Assembly (NCBI RefSeq): GCF_013340935.1
Contig: NZ_WHOS01000004.1
Location: forward strand, 1-64,000
DNA length: 64,000 nt
Source of the DNA: Azospirillum melinis
GTDB taxonomy: Bacteria > Pseudomonadota > Alphaproteobacteria > Azospirillales > Azospirillaceae
Direction: 5' to 3'
Part shown: in pieces, positions 18,194 through 26,959 of the stretch
How positions within the stretch are numbered: position 1 is the first letter of the stretch
Layout: each line of letters opens with the position of its first letter
Notes under the pieces: model-generated
Seen by the model: the letters and a program-made list of their open reading frames with translations, nothing else
The model's database searches: none
Told to the model about the DNA's origin: nothing
Program-made: the position numbers and the translations under genes

Positions 18194-18209
18194 TTGACGT
18201 TTACGTAAA
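18194..18209. promoter_or_regulatory. Likely LiuR-type MerR operator
   Basis: TTGACGT-TT-ACGTAAA, a 16-base inverted repeat with one mismatch, 18 bases upstream of the merR GTG. MerR proteins bind such dyads between or next to the promoter elements, and the ACGT-centred halves resemble the LiuR operator type as I recall it. Confidence 0.65.
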
Positions 18210-18426
18210 GGTAAGGTCGATGCCGCTTGCTGTCAACAGACTTGTTGACCATGCCAACCAGTTGGCAGGCCAGCAGGCAGAACCCTGTCCAGCCACCAAT
18301 AGGTGCGGCGCGCCCGCACAGTGACAGGATGCCACGCCCCGGCACTCCCAATAGCTGTGGCAGGCTTTGCGGTGAACGCACGCGTCCGCCCCATTCCCCT
18401 ATCGGATGTGGGAAGCGGGGGCGGCA

Positions 18427-18450
18427 AAAAACAGACGGCCGGAAGGCCGT
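18427..18450 (-). terminator. Minus-strand terminator-like hairpin
   Basis: On the minus strand ACGGCC-TTCC-GGCCGT is followed by CTGTTTTTTGCC. The only upstream gene in that direction is the macroglobulin gene at 18788-23581, so this could end its transcript after it has run antisense to the small membrane-protein gene. The rest of 18210-18513 holds nothing I can identify apart from the small gene's promoter. Confidence 0.5.
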
Positions 18451-18513
18451 GACGGGTTCAGGGCGGGTTTTGAAATTTTCGGGCGGATCAGGACAGGGGA
18501 CAGGAGACAACCC

Positions 18514-18702
18514 ATGTCGGCGCGCGCCATCGTATCGTTGGGCGTCTGGATACTGGCCATGGTGCTGATCGGCACCATGACGGTCGGCCTTGCATTGGCC
18601 TTTTACCTGATGCTGACCCTGTGCTGCGCTGTCGTGGTCGCAGGATTGACCCTGCTCGCCCGGCGGCGGGACAGCCACCGGGGCGAACAGAGCTACCTTT
18701 AG
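18514..18702 (+). CDS. Small two-helix membrane protein
   Basis: A 62-residue protein, nearly all hydrophobic: one transmembrane segment at about residues 6-27 (IVSLGVWILAMVLIGTMTVG) and a second at about 29-49, with a short charged tail ARRRDSHRGEQSYL. The ATG follows ACAGGAGACAACCC, a good ribosome site; the open frame upstream is not supported. No family is recognised. It converges on the alpha-2-macroglobulin-like gene, and the hairpin between them may end both transcripts. It is short, so the call rests on the ribosome site and the membrane pattern. Confidence 0.65.
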   Translation: MSARAIVSLGVWILAMVLIGTMTVGLALAFYLMLTLCCAVVVAGLTLLARRRDSHRGEQSYL

Positions 18703-18746
18703 GAATCATTCGCTTGCCTGGAAGCGCCGGTTGGATCGACTGGCCG

Positions 18747-18770
18747 GGGGGCGCTGCTGCCAGCGCCCCC
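18747..18770. terminator. Convergent stem-loop without U-tract
   Basis: GGGGGCGCTG (18747-18756), loop CTGC, CAGCGCCCCC (18761-18770): a perfect 10-bp stem between the convergent small gene and macroglobulin gene. There is no T-run on either side, so it may protect 3' ends rather than act alone as a terminator. Confidence 0.5.
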
Positions 18771-18787
18771 TAAGCCTGTGCCCGGAC

Positions 18788-21700
18788 TTACTCCGGCAGC
18801 ACGCGCAGCCGGGAGGCGGCGGTGCGGGCGGACAGGTGGGGGCGCTGGAGATCCTGCACCTGGGCGCCGGGAACCGCGAAGTCGCCGGGGGTGACGGCGC
18901 GGACCAGATAGACCAGCCGGAAGCGGGGGGCCGCCTTCGGCAGATCGACGGCGGCCAGGAAGCGGTCCTCCCGGAACTCGACATTGCGGGCGGACGACAG
19001 GTCGCCCAGCCAGGACAGCTTGCCGAGCTGGCCGCTGTTGGCGAGCCGGACATTCTCGATCTCGAAGCCGGCCGGCAGCAGATCGCTGACCAGCACCGAA
19101 TGGTCGAGCGGGTCGCCGACCTCACCCTCCAGGATCACCACCAGCAGGTCGTTGTGGCGGATGCCGGCCGGATCGACCGGACGCCCCGCCATGTCGAACA
19201 GGCGGCGGCGGATGGTCATCCCCTGCTCCTCCGCGCCGGCCGGCTGGTCGGGCACACCCGTCACCGACAGGATCTGCCGGACCTCGCCGCCCAGATTGCG
19301 GATGGCGGGCGGGGCGGCGGGATCGACGGCCAGGATCTGCGGCTTGGCGTTCTCCACCGTCTGGTCGCCGATGGCGAGCTTCATCGGAGCCGCCCGGTCG
19401 ATCAGCGCCTTGGAGGCCAGCAGCAGCCAGGCCTGCTCCTGCAGGTTGGTGGTGCGGACGGCGGCGAAGGTCTTCGCCACGCGCTCGGCGGCCTGGAAGA
19501 TGCGGTCGCGCTCCACGGCACCGCTCTCCGCCATCAGGAAGACGACGCCGGCCTCGTCCCGCAGGGACGAGCCCTGGTCGCGCAGGCTGGCGGTCACCAT
19601 GCGGGCGCCGGACAGCTTGGAGAAGGCTTCCGCAGCAGCCGGCTGGTCGCCCAGCACGGCGGTCGCCGCGGCGATCTGTGCCCGGCCGAAGTCGGTCTGC
19701 AGCCGGTCCCAGTAGTTTTCGCGGAAGTAACGCACCGCACCGGCGTCGATCATCTTCGCCCGCGCCAGCACGTAGAGCGCATAGGCACGGCCCGGCAGGT
19801 CGGCGGTCTCGACCCAGGCATTGTCGATGGCCTGCTTCAGCCAGTCCAGGCCCTTGCGATAGGGCTGGTCGGGAATGCGGTAGCCCGCCGCCTTGGCCCG
19901 GCCCAGCACATCCACCGCATAGGCGGTCAGCCAGGGATCGAGATCGCCCTTCGGCGACCAGGGGGCGAAGGCGCCGTCGATGCGCTGGAAGGTCAGCAGC
20001 CGGTCGACGCTGCGCTGGACACGCGCCTTGATGCGGTCCTCCGGCGCGATGCCGAGGCCGGCGGCGACATCGCTCAGCGACAGCAGCGGCAGGATGCGGC
20101 TGGCGGTCTGCTCCGCTCCGCCCGCGGCGGCGCGGTCGAGCGCAAAGAGCAGGCCTGGCACGTCCAGGTCCGGCAGCGGCGCGACCTCCGCACCGACCGC
20201 GACGGTCTCAGGCCGCAGGCCGGCTGTGATGTCGGCGGGAACGGTCAGGCCTTTGTCGGTCGGCAGGGCGGCGACGTTGCGGCGGGACACCGGCGGCGAA
20301 GCCGGCCGCACCGTCACATCCCAGCGGCGGGTGACGCGCACGCCGTCGGGACCGGTGACGTCCAGCGTGACGTGGCCGGCCCCGACCGCGGTTGCGGTCA
20401 GCACACGGCCGGCGGTCGCCCGCTTGCCGCGCACCAGCTTCGGCACGGCCAGCTCGTTGCCCGATTCGCCAGCCGACTCCGTTCGGACGATGGAGACGGC
20501 GCCCTCGGCGGTCAGCGTCATGCGGTAATCGCCGGACGGGCCGCTCAGGTTGTCGAGCGACAGCAGGACCTGCGCCGAATCGCCGGGGGCGAGGAAGCGC
20601 GGCAGCACCGCGTCGGCGACGACCGCGTCGCGCACCAGCATTTGGCTTTCCGCCTGGCCGATCCGCCCTTCGCTCCAGGCCACCGCCATCAGGCGCAGGC
20701 GCCCCTGGAAATCGGGCAGGTCGAAGGGAACCGAAACCTTGCCGTCGGCGCCGACGGTCAGGATGCCGGAATAGAGCGAGACCACCCGTTCCGACTTGGG
20801 CGGAACCATCCCGGAGATCTGGCGCAGGCGCGGCGTCGGCTGCACCGGCGGCCGGGCGGCGTCCAGGCCGGCCGGATCGATCAGGCGGCCGTAGGAATCG
20901 CGCAGCTCCACGGTCAACGGACGCTTGCGCAGGTAATGGCGGGCCGGATCGGGCGAGGGCTGGTCGGTCAGCTGCATCACCGATTCGTCAACGGCTGCCA
21001 GCGTGACGAAGGCCTGCTTGCCCTCGGCGACGCCATCCACCGTGATGTCGGCGGTCATGGCGCGGCGCGGTTCCGTCTCCGCCGGGGCGGAGAGCCGGAC
21101 GTCCAGCGTGCGCGGGGCCTTGTCCATCGCCAGCCAAGCGAGGCCGACGGCGCGGCGCGGCGGCTTCTTCGACTGCGGGTCGGAGGTGGCGAAGGCGGTC
21201 GCCAGCACATGGGCGCCACTGATCCAGCCCTGCCCGACCGGGATTTCCAGGAAGGCGCCCTGCGGACCGATGGCGCGGGTGACGGCATAGCTGACGCCGC
21301 GGTCGGCCACCGCCACCAGCACCTGGCTGTCATAGGGCGGCTTGACGAAGACCCAGGCGCTTTCACCGGCGCGGTAGGCCGGCATCATCACCGAGACATC
21401 GACCGCGTCCGGCCGGTCGCCGGCGGTCGGGGTCATCCACCAGCCGGCGGCGAAGCGGAAGCTGCTGGCAACGCCGGTCTTGGGGTCGAACACCTCCAGC
21501 CGGTAGCGGCCGGCGGCGACTGGGGTCTCCACCGAGGCCGGGGCGGCGGCCTGGGCCGACAGCGACCCGCCGGTCACCCGCTGGTCCTTCACCGTGACCT
21601 TGTAGTCCCAGCGGCCGTTGGCCTCGTACCACGCATAGTCGTACTCCTCCTCGAACAGCTCGTAGGAGAGGTCGGCGCGGTCGGTCGGCTTGCCGTCGGG

Positions 21701-23581
21701 ACCGACGGCGATCACGTCGAAGCCGGCGGTGGCCCCCTCCGGCACGCCGTCGCCTTCGAAGCGCGGCTTGATGCCGACGGCGAAGGGCTGGTGGCGCACC
21801 GGCAGCACGAAGTCGCGGCCGACCGGGCGACCGCCGATGTCGAACAGGGTGGCGCGCACCACCGCCTCCAGCGGGCGGGTGCTGTCGGGCGGGCGCGGCA
21901 GCTTGACCTTCAGGCGGGCGGAGCCGTTGGAATCGGTGATGAAGCCCGGCAGGTCGGCGCGGGCCGGCTTCACCTCCTCCTGAACCAGACCGAAATGGTA
22001 GCCCGGCAGGTTGGGGTAGGGGTTGTTGGCGGCGCGCAGCGTCACCGTCAGCTCGCCCGGCAGGCCGGAAGCCGGCGCGCCGTAGAGGTAATGGCTGTCG
22101 AGCGCGATGTCGGCCTCGCCGTCGGACGCCAGCTCCGTCGTCGGGGAGGCGAGCGCCACGTCCAGCCGCGGCGGCACGAAATCCTCCAGCAGGAACTCGA
22201 CCCTGCCGATGGCCGGACCGTCCGGCTCGGCATGGGCGGTGACGACCCAGTTGCCGGGATAGGCGTTCATCGGCAGGTCGATGCGGGTGGCATAGCCGCC
22301 GGCCCCGCTGTCGGTCAGGCTGCGCCGCTCGACCTCCAGGCCGTCGGGGCGCAGGACGCGGATGCTCAGCTGCTTGCCGGCCGGCGGCGGGTTGAGGTCG
22401 GCGTCGCGCAGCAGGGCGGTCAGCTGCACCGTCTCGCCCGGCCGGTAGATGCCGCGCTCGGTGTAGAGATAGGTGTCGAGTCCGCCGGCTGCCGGGCGGA
22501 CGACGCCGACCGGCTTGTCCTGCGCCTCGGCCGGCGGGGCGCCGCCGGCGGTCAGGTCGAGAACGGCGAAGTCGCCGTCGCCGCGCGCGGCGAACAGCGC
22601 CTGGACCGGCTCGGCCCCGGCGGCGCGCAATGCTGCGAGGTCGAAGCGGCCGAGCCCGTCCTCGCCGGTCTGGAGGCGTCCCAGTTCTGTGCCGTTGCGG
22701 GCGACCAGACGCAGTTCCACCCCGGCGGCGGGTGCTGCGGTCTGGACGGAGCGGGAGAAGACCACCAGCGAGTCGTCGCCGAGGATGGTGTTGAGGCCGA
22801 GATCGGAGACGACGAACCACTGGGTCGCCTTGCGGTCCCAGCCACCCGGCTTGATCTCGTCGGCGCCGGCGATGGCGACATAGACGCCGGGGTCGAGCTT
22901 GCCCAGCACGGCGTCGATCGGGAAAGCGGTGGTGACGGTGCGGTTCGGCTGGTTGCCGATGCCCATCTCGCCGCGCCACACCTCCTGGCCCGACTTGTCC
23001 AGGATCTCGCCGATGTCGTAATCGGTCATCTGCTGGGTGATGCGGCCGAAATAGATCTTCTCGACCAGCGCCCGGTCGGCGATGCGCAGGACCTGGAGCT
23101 TCGCACGGTCCAGATTGATCGAGCGCAGCGGCAGCCCTTCGGCGCCGACGCGCGGCAGGATGTAGCCGGCGCCGCGGAAGGCCAGCGACGGCTTGCGGTT
23201 GGGCACCTGCACCTCGCGGGTGTCGGCGGCCGGCAGGCGCTTGCCGTCGGCGCCGGGCAGCCCGTCCTTCAGCGTGACGCGGTAACTGTCGCCGTGGCGC
23301 AGCCCCTCGACGCAGAGCGTGCGGTCGCGGGCGATGGCGGCACCGTCGACCGCCGGCTCCACCGCGACATAGTCGCGGTAGTTGACGGCACGCGAGCGCT
23401 CCAGCCGGTCGGTGAAGGTGAAGCAGGCCTGTGGCGTATCGCGCTCCGCCACCACCTCGACGCTGGATACGCCGAAGGGCACCGGCTCGGCCGGCGGGTC
23501 GGCGGCGAAGGTCTGGGATACGGTGAGCGTGCCGGAGCACGCGGCAAGAACGGCACAGACACGCGCCAGCGCACGCAACAT
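18788..23581 (-). CDS. Alpha-2-macroglobulin-like protein without thioester Cys
   Basis: A 1597-residue exported protein, near the usual length of bacterial alpha-2-macroglobulins (about 1550-1650). The signal peptide is residues 1-26. Macroglobulin-like beta domains fill the N-terminal two thirds (TYLYTERGIYRPGETVQLTA near 390, GYATRIDLP, then GMVPPKSERVVSLYSG near 930), followed by a helical thioester-type domain (about 1140-1400). There the expected GCxEQ reads GGAEQ, with glycine at residue 1155 (codon 20117-20119) in place of the thioester cysteine. It therefore cannot trap proteases covalently through a thioester and fits the YfaS/MagD-like branch. No pbpC neighbour is present; thioester members usually have one. 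I start at the ATG at 23581, where the signal peptide begins. Confidence 0.92.
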   Translation of the reverse strand: MLRALARVCAVLAACSGTLTVSQTFAADPPAEPVPFGVSSVEVVAERDTPQACFTFTDRLERSRAVNYRDYVAVEPAVDGAAIARDRTLCVEGLRHGDSYRVTLKDGLPGADGKRLPAADTREVQVPNRKPSLAFRGAGYILPRVGAEGLPLRSINLDRAKLQVLRIADRALVEKIYFGRITQQMTDYDIGEILDKSGQEVWRGEMGIGNQPNRTVTTAFPIDAVLGKLDPGVYVAIAGADEIKPGGWDRKATQWFVVSDLGLNTILGDDSLVVFSRSVQTAAPAAGVELRLVARNGTELGRLQTGEDGLGRFDLAALRAAGAEPVQALFAARGDGDFAVLDLTAGGAPPAEAQDKPVGVVRPAAGGLDTYLYTERGIYRPGETVQLTALLRDADLNPPPAGKQLSIRVLRPDGLEVERRSLTDSGAGGYATRIDLPMNAYPGNWVVTAHAEPDGPAIGRVEFLLEDFVPPRLDVALASPTTELASDGEADIALDSHYLYGAPASGLPGELTVTLRAANNPYPNLPGYHFGLVQEEVKPARADLPGFITDSNGSARLKVKLPRPPDSTRPLEAVVRATLFDIGGRPVGRDFVLPVRHQPFAVGIKPRFEGDGVPEGATAGFDVIAVGPDGKPTDRADLSYELFEEEYDYAWYEANGRWDYKVTVKDQRVTGGSLSAQAAAPASVETPVAAGRYRLEVFDPKTGVASSFRFAAGWWMTPTAGDRPDAVDVSVMMPAYRAGESAWVFVKPPYDSQVLVAVADRGVSYAVTRAIGPQGAFLEIPVGQGWISGAHVLATAFATSDPQSKKPPRRAVGLAWLAMDKAPRTLDVRLSAPAETEPRRAMTADITVDGVAEGKQAFVTLAAVDESVMQLTDQPSPDPARHYLRKRPLTVELRDSYGRLIDPAGLDAARPPVQPTPRLRQISGMVPPKSERVVSLYSGILTVGADGKVSVPFDLPDFQGRLRLMAVAWSEGRIGQAESQMLVRDAVVADAVLPRFLAPGDSAQVLLSLDNLSGPSGDYRMTLTAEGAVSIVRTESAGESGNELAVPKLVRGKRATAGRVLTATAVGAGHVTLDVTGPDGVRVTRRWDVTVRPASPPVSRRNVAALPTDKGLTVPADITAGLRPETVAVGAEVAPLPDLDVPGLLFALDRAAAGGAEQTASRILPLLSLSDVAAGLGIAPEDRIKARVQRSVDRLLTFQRIDGAFAPWSPKGDLDPWLTAYAVDVLGRAKAAGYRIPDQPYRKGLDWLKQAIDNAWVETADLPGRAYALYVLARAKMIDAGAVRYFRENYWDRLQTDFGRAQIAAATAVLGDQPAAAEAFSKLSGARMVTASLRDQGSSLRDEAGVVFLMAESGAVERDRIFQAAERVAKTFAAVRTTNLQEQAWLLLASKALIDRAAPMKLAIGDQTVENAKPQILAVDPAAPPAIRNLGGEVRQILSVTGVPDQPAGAEEQGMTIRRRLFDMAGRPVDPAGIRHNDLLVVILEGEVGDPLDHSVLVSDLLPAGFEIENVRLANSGQLGKLSWLGDLSSARNVEFREDRFLAAVDLPKAAPRFRLVYLVRAVTPGDFAVPGAQVQDLQRPHLSARTAASRLRVLPE

Positions 23582-23768
23582 TATAGACAGGCCCCAATTC
23601 CGCGGGTGGATCCGAAGGCACGCGGCCGGGGGCAGCCCTGGCGTCGGCTCGGACCTGGATAAAACCGGCGCGGAGTATGCCCAAGCGGCAGGGGTTTCGC
23701 CATGGCTTTGCGGCGCCGTCCCGAAGATCGCTTTGATCGCGCACCGGAAACGGCAGGCGGCGGGAGGG

Positions 23769-25427
23769 TCAGGCGGCGAATTCCAGCGTGACCTGGCTGC
23801 CCTGCCCCGGCCGGCTGTCGATGCGGAGGCTGCCGCCATGCGCCTCGATCAGCGACTTGACGATGGGCAGCCCCAGGCCGGTGCCACGGCCGGGCTGGGT
23901 GGTGAGAGCGGAGGTCTGACCGAAGGGAATGGAGGCCTGCCGCAATTCCTCCGCCGTCATGCCGATGCCGTTGTCGGTAACGCGGACGACGCAGCGGCCA
24001 CTCACCCCGCGCGCGACGCTGACCAGCACGCGCCCGTTCTCCGGCGTGAATTTCAGAGCGTTGCCCAGCAGGTTCAGCAGCATCTGCTTCAGCGCCCGCT
24101 CGTCCGCGCGCACCAGCGTGGGCGACGGCGGGCGGTTGATCTCCAGCCGGATCGACTTCTGCTCGGCCTGGGGAGCGACAATGCGGAGCGCCCATTCGGC
24201 GGCGGCGACCGGGTCGACATCCTCCATCAGCAGGGCGAACTTGCCGGCCTGGAGGCGCGACAGGTCGAGGATGTCGTCGATCAGGGTCAGCAGATGCTGG
24301 CCGGAGGCATGGATGTCGCGGGCATAGTCGGCATAGCGCGGACCGGCGTCCTGTCCGAACATCTGGTCCTTGATGATCTCGGAAAAGCCGAGGATGGCGT
24401 TCAGCGGCGTGCGCAGTTCGTGGCTGACGCGGGCGAGGAAATCTCGGTTGACCGCCAGCGCCGCCGCCAGCCGTTCGGCGTTGCGCTGCTGGACCAGCAG
24501 GAAGGCGGCGACCAGCAGGATGGAGACGCTGAGCAGCGCCGCGATGATCCGCATCTGCCCACGGAAGCCGGCGACCGCGGCGTCGATGTCCTTCACCGCG
24601 ATGCCGACGACGAGGATCAGCGGGTAGCCCTCGACCGGCCGGTAGGCGTAGGCGCGGCGGATGCCGTCGGCGATGCTGTCCTGCCAGAAGACACCGCTCA
24701 GCGACTGCTGGACCGCAACCCACAGGTTGGAGCCGGTGCTGTCGAGCCCGACGGAATCCTTTCCGTCCTTGGAGCCGCGGGCGCGGATGACCCGGTCCAG
24801 CCCGACCAGCGTGACCACACCGTTGCGGCCGACATCGGCCTGCCGGTAGAAGCCCGAGAGGTGATCGGGATCGACATTGGCGACCGCCACGCCGGCGAAC
24901 TCGCCCGCCGCATCCTCCAGCCGCCGGGAAAAGCGCAGCAGAGGCTGCCCGGTCGCCGAGCCGTTGAAGGGCAGGCCGATCTTCATCAGCGACCGTCCCT
25001 CCCCCTGGTGATAGGCGATCAGGCCGCTGCCCTCCAGCCCTTCGGGCGGCCCCATCCCCTCGCTGCGGAAAAGCTGGGCGCCGTCGAGACCGAAGACGCT
25101 GAAGTGATGGATCAGGCCGGTGTCGTAGAGCCCGTCGTCGATGATGCGGCGGGCGCGGGACAAGCCGCCTTCGGCATAGCGTTCGGCGAAGGAGCGCAGC
25201 GTGGTGTCGACGTCATGCACGGTGCGGCTGGTGCTGCTCTCATAGGCGCGCGCCGTCGTCTGGGCATTGACGATGGCCTCCCGCATCTGGCCTTCCAGCA
25301 TGGAGGACGCCATCGCGGCATAGCCGATCCACACCCCGGCCAACGCCAGGGCGGTTGCCGTCAGGATGCCGTTCCGGATGGACAGCAGCCTGACGGAGGG
25401 GAACCGAAAGGTCGGGAGACGTGGCAT
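23769..25427 (-). CDS. Membrane sensor histidine kinase with double Cache domain
   Basis: A 552-residue orphan hybrid-free kinase. The first transmembrane helix is at about 20-40. A periplasmic region at 45-285 has the pattern of a double Cache sensor (VFGLDGAQLFRSEG near 111; SGFYRQADVGRNGVVTLVG near 191). The second membrane helix is at about 293-313. HisKA has H336 in ARVSHELRTPLN. The ATPase domain has the N box LNLLGNALKFTPE, G1 DNGIGM and G2 GRGTGLGLPI. There is no receiver domain and no response regulator gene beside it, so the partner is unlinked. It may sense a small organic molecule, as many dCache proteins do. ATG start at 25427. It lies 187 bases upstream of the macroglobulin gene on the same strand. 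Confidence 0.93.
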   Translation of the reverse strand: MPRLPTFRFPSVRLLSIRNGILTATALALAGVWIGYAAMASSMLEGQMREAIVNAQTTARAYESSTSRTVHDVDTTLRSFAERYAEGGLSRARRIIDDGLYDTGLIHHFSVFGLDGAQLFRSEGMGPPEGLEGSGLIAYHQGEGRSLMKIGLPFNGSATGQPLLRFSRRLEDAAGEFAGVAVANVDPDHLSGFYRQADVGRNGVVTLVGLDRVIRARGSKDGKDSVGLDSTGSNLWVAVQQSLSGVFWQDSIADGIRRAYAYRPVEGYPLILVVGIAVKDIDAAVAGFRGQMRIIAALLSVSILLVAAFLLVQQRNAERLAAALAVNRDFLARVSHELRTPLNAILGFSEIIKDQMFGQDAGPRYADYARDIHASGQHLLTLIDDILDLSRLQAGKFALLMEDVDPVAAAEWALRIVAPQAEQKSIRLEINRPPSPTLVRADERALKQMLLNLLGNALKFTPENGRVLVSVARGVSGRCVVRVTDNGIGMTAEELRQASIPFGQTSALTTQPGRGTGLGLPIVKSLIEAHGGSLRIDSRPGQGSQVTLEFAA

Positions 25428-25591
25428 GCCCTGCGCTCCGCCGTTCCACCGCCCCCCGCATCCGGTCCGCAGTGCCGATCCGTAACGTCGGGCGCGATGC
25501 GGCGGGGGTGGAGCCGATCATCGCACCAATCGGTTAAGACTTGTCAAATGTCCGAACTGTTTGTCTACCCACCAATTGTGCCCGTGGATTT

Positions 25592-26755
25592 CTATTTTGA
25601 CACGAAACGGTGCCGCAGCCGCTCGATGGCGGTATCGAGCACTTCGTCCTTCTTTGAGAAGCAGAAGCGCACGACGTTGGTCGGCGCGTTTTCCACGAAG
25701 AAGGCGCTGACGGGGATGGCGGCGACCTTCGCCTCCGCCACCAGCCAGCGGCAGAAGGCCTGATCGTCGCCGTCGAAGCCGAAGCGCGAGATGTCGGCGG
25801 CGACGAAATAGGTGCCGGCGCTGGGCAGCACGTCGAAGCCGACCGAGGCGAGCCCGGCCGACAGCCGGTCGCGCTTGGCCTGGAGCCCGGCGGCGAGCCC
25901 GGTGAAATAAGCCTCCTCCTTGCCCAGCCCGTAGGCGACGGCGGCCTGGAGGTTCGGCGGGGTGGTGAAGGTCAGGAACTGGTGCGCCTTGGCGACCGGC
26001 TGCAACAGGTGCGGGGCGGCGGTGACGTAGCCGACCTTCCAGCCGGTCAGCGAGAAGGTCTTGCCGGCCGACCCGATCTTCAGGCAGCGGTCGCGCATGC
26101 CCGGCAGGCTCATCAGCGGAATGTGGCGGCGGCCGTCGAAGACGATGTGCTCATAGACCTCGTCGCAGACCGCCAGCGCGTCGTGGCGCTGCACGAACTC
26201 GGCGATCAGCTCCAGCTCGGCCCGGTCGAAGACCTTGGCGGCGGGATTCAGCGGATCGTTGATCAGCACCAGCTTGGTGCGGGGGGAGAAGGCGGCCTCC
26301 AGGTCGGCGCGGCTGAAGCTCCAGTCCGGCGCCTTCAGCGAAACGAAGCGCGGCACACCGCCGGCCAGCCGGACGATGGGCAGGTAGCTGTCGTACATCG
26401 GCTGGAACAGCACCACCTCGTCGCCCGGATTTATCAGGCCGAGCAGGCAGGCGGTCAGCGCCTCGGTCGCACCGGAGGTGACCATCGTCTCGGTCTTCCA
26501 GTCGACATCGAGCCCATAGAAGCGGCCGGCGTGGGCGGCCAGCGCCTGACGCAGATCGGGCGTGCCCATCATCGACGGGTACTGGTTCCACCCGGTCAGC
26601 AGCGCATCGGCTGCGGTTTGCAGCACGTCGGCCGGCCCCCGGTCGTCGGGGAATCCCTGGCCCAGGTTGATCGCGCCATGCTCCTCCGACAGGCGGGACA
26701 TGACCTCGAAAATGGTGGTGCCATAGCTGGACAGCAGCGCGTTGCCCGACTTCAC
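25592..26755 (-). CDS. PLP-dependent class I/II aminotransferase
   Basis: A 387-residue fold-type I aminotransferase. The PLP lysine is K232 in GSAGKTFSLTGWK. The substrate/PLP segments TSGATEAL (93-100) and AVCDEVYEHIVFDG are typical of the group that includes methionine aminotransferase YbdL, kynurenine aminotransferase and DapC. The usual N-N-P-x-N-P-T-G-K loop reads NDPLNPAAK (166-174), an unusual variant. The substrate cannot be told from sequence. GTG start with AGGAGG seven bases upstream. Divergent from the NUP gene across about 200 bases, so they may share a regulatory region. The histidine kinase gene follows on the same strand after 164 bases. Confidence 0.9.
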   Translation of the reverse strand: MKSGNALLSSYGTTIFEVMSRLSEEHGAINLGQGFPDDRGPADVLQTAADALLTGWNQYPSMMGTPDLRQALAAHAGRFYGLDVDWKTETMVTSGATEALTACLLGLINPGDEVVLFQPMYDSYLPIVRLAGGVPRFVSLKAPDWSFSRADLEAAFSPRTKLVLINDPLNPAAKVFDRAELELIAEFVQRHDALAVCDEVYEHIVFDGRRHIPLMSLPGMRDRCLKIGSAGKTFSLTGWKVGYVTAAPHLLQPVAKAHQFLTFTTPPNLQAAVAYGLGKEEAYFTGLAAGLQAKRDRLSAGLASVGFDVLPSAGTYFVAADISRFGFDGDDQAFCRWLVAEAKVAAIPVSAFFVENAPTNVVRFCFSKKDEVLDTAIERLRHRFVSK

Positions 26756-26959
26756 CGGAAAGCCTCCTCATGCGAACGGACGCACAAGATGGCCGCTGCG
26801 GGGCGACGCTGTCCAGTGCCCGCTTCCGCAGGGCAGACCGCAGAGGAGCGGTTGTCGGCGGTCGGCAAAATCGTTTGGACTCCCACCGAGCGATGGAGAC
26901 GGCCATGGTATGGCTGTTGCATACTCAGGTAAGTTTCTGTCCCAAGGAGTGTAATTCCG

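Noticed and set aside
18731..23662. A very long open frame on the plus strand opposite the macroglobulin gene
   Set aside because: It mirrors a convincing gene with signal peptide and domains. Its translation is a low-complexity Ala/Gly/Arg/Asp mix without motifs, as expected from high-GC third-position bias.
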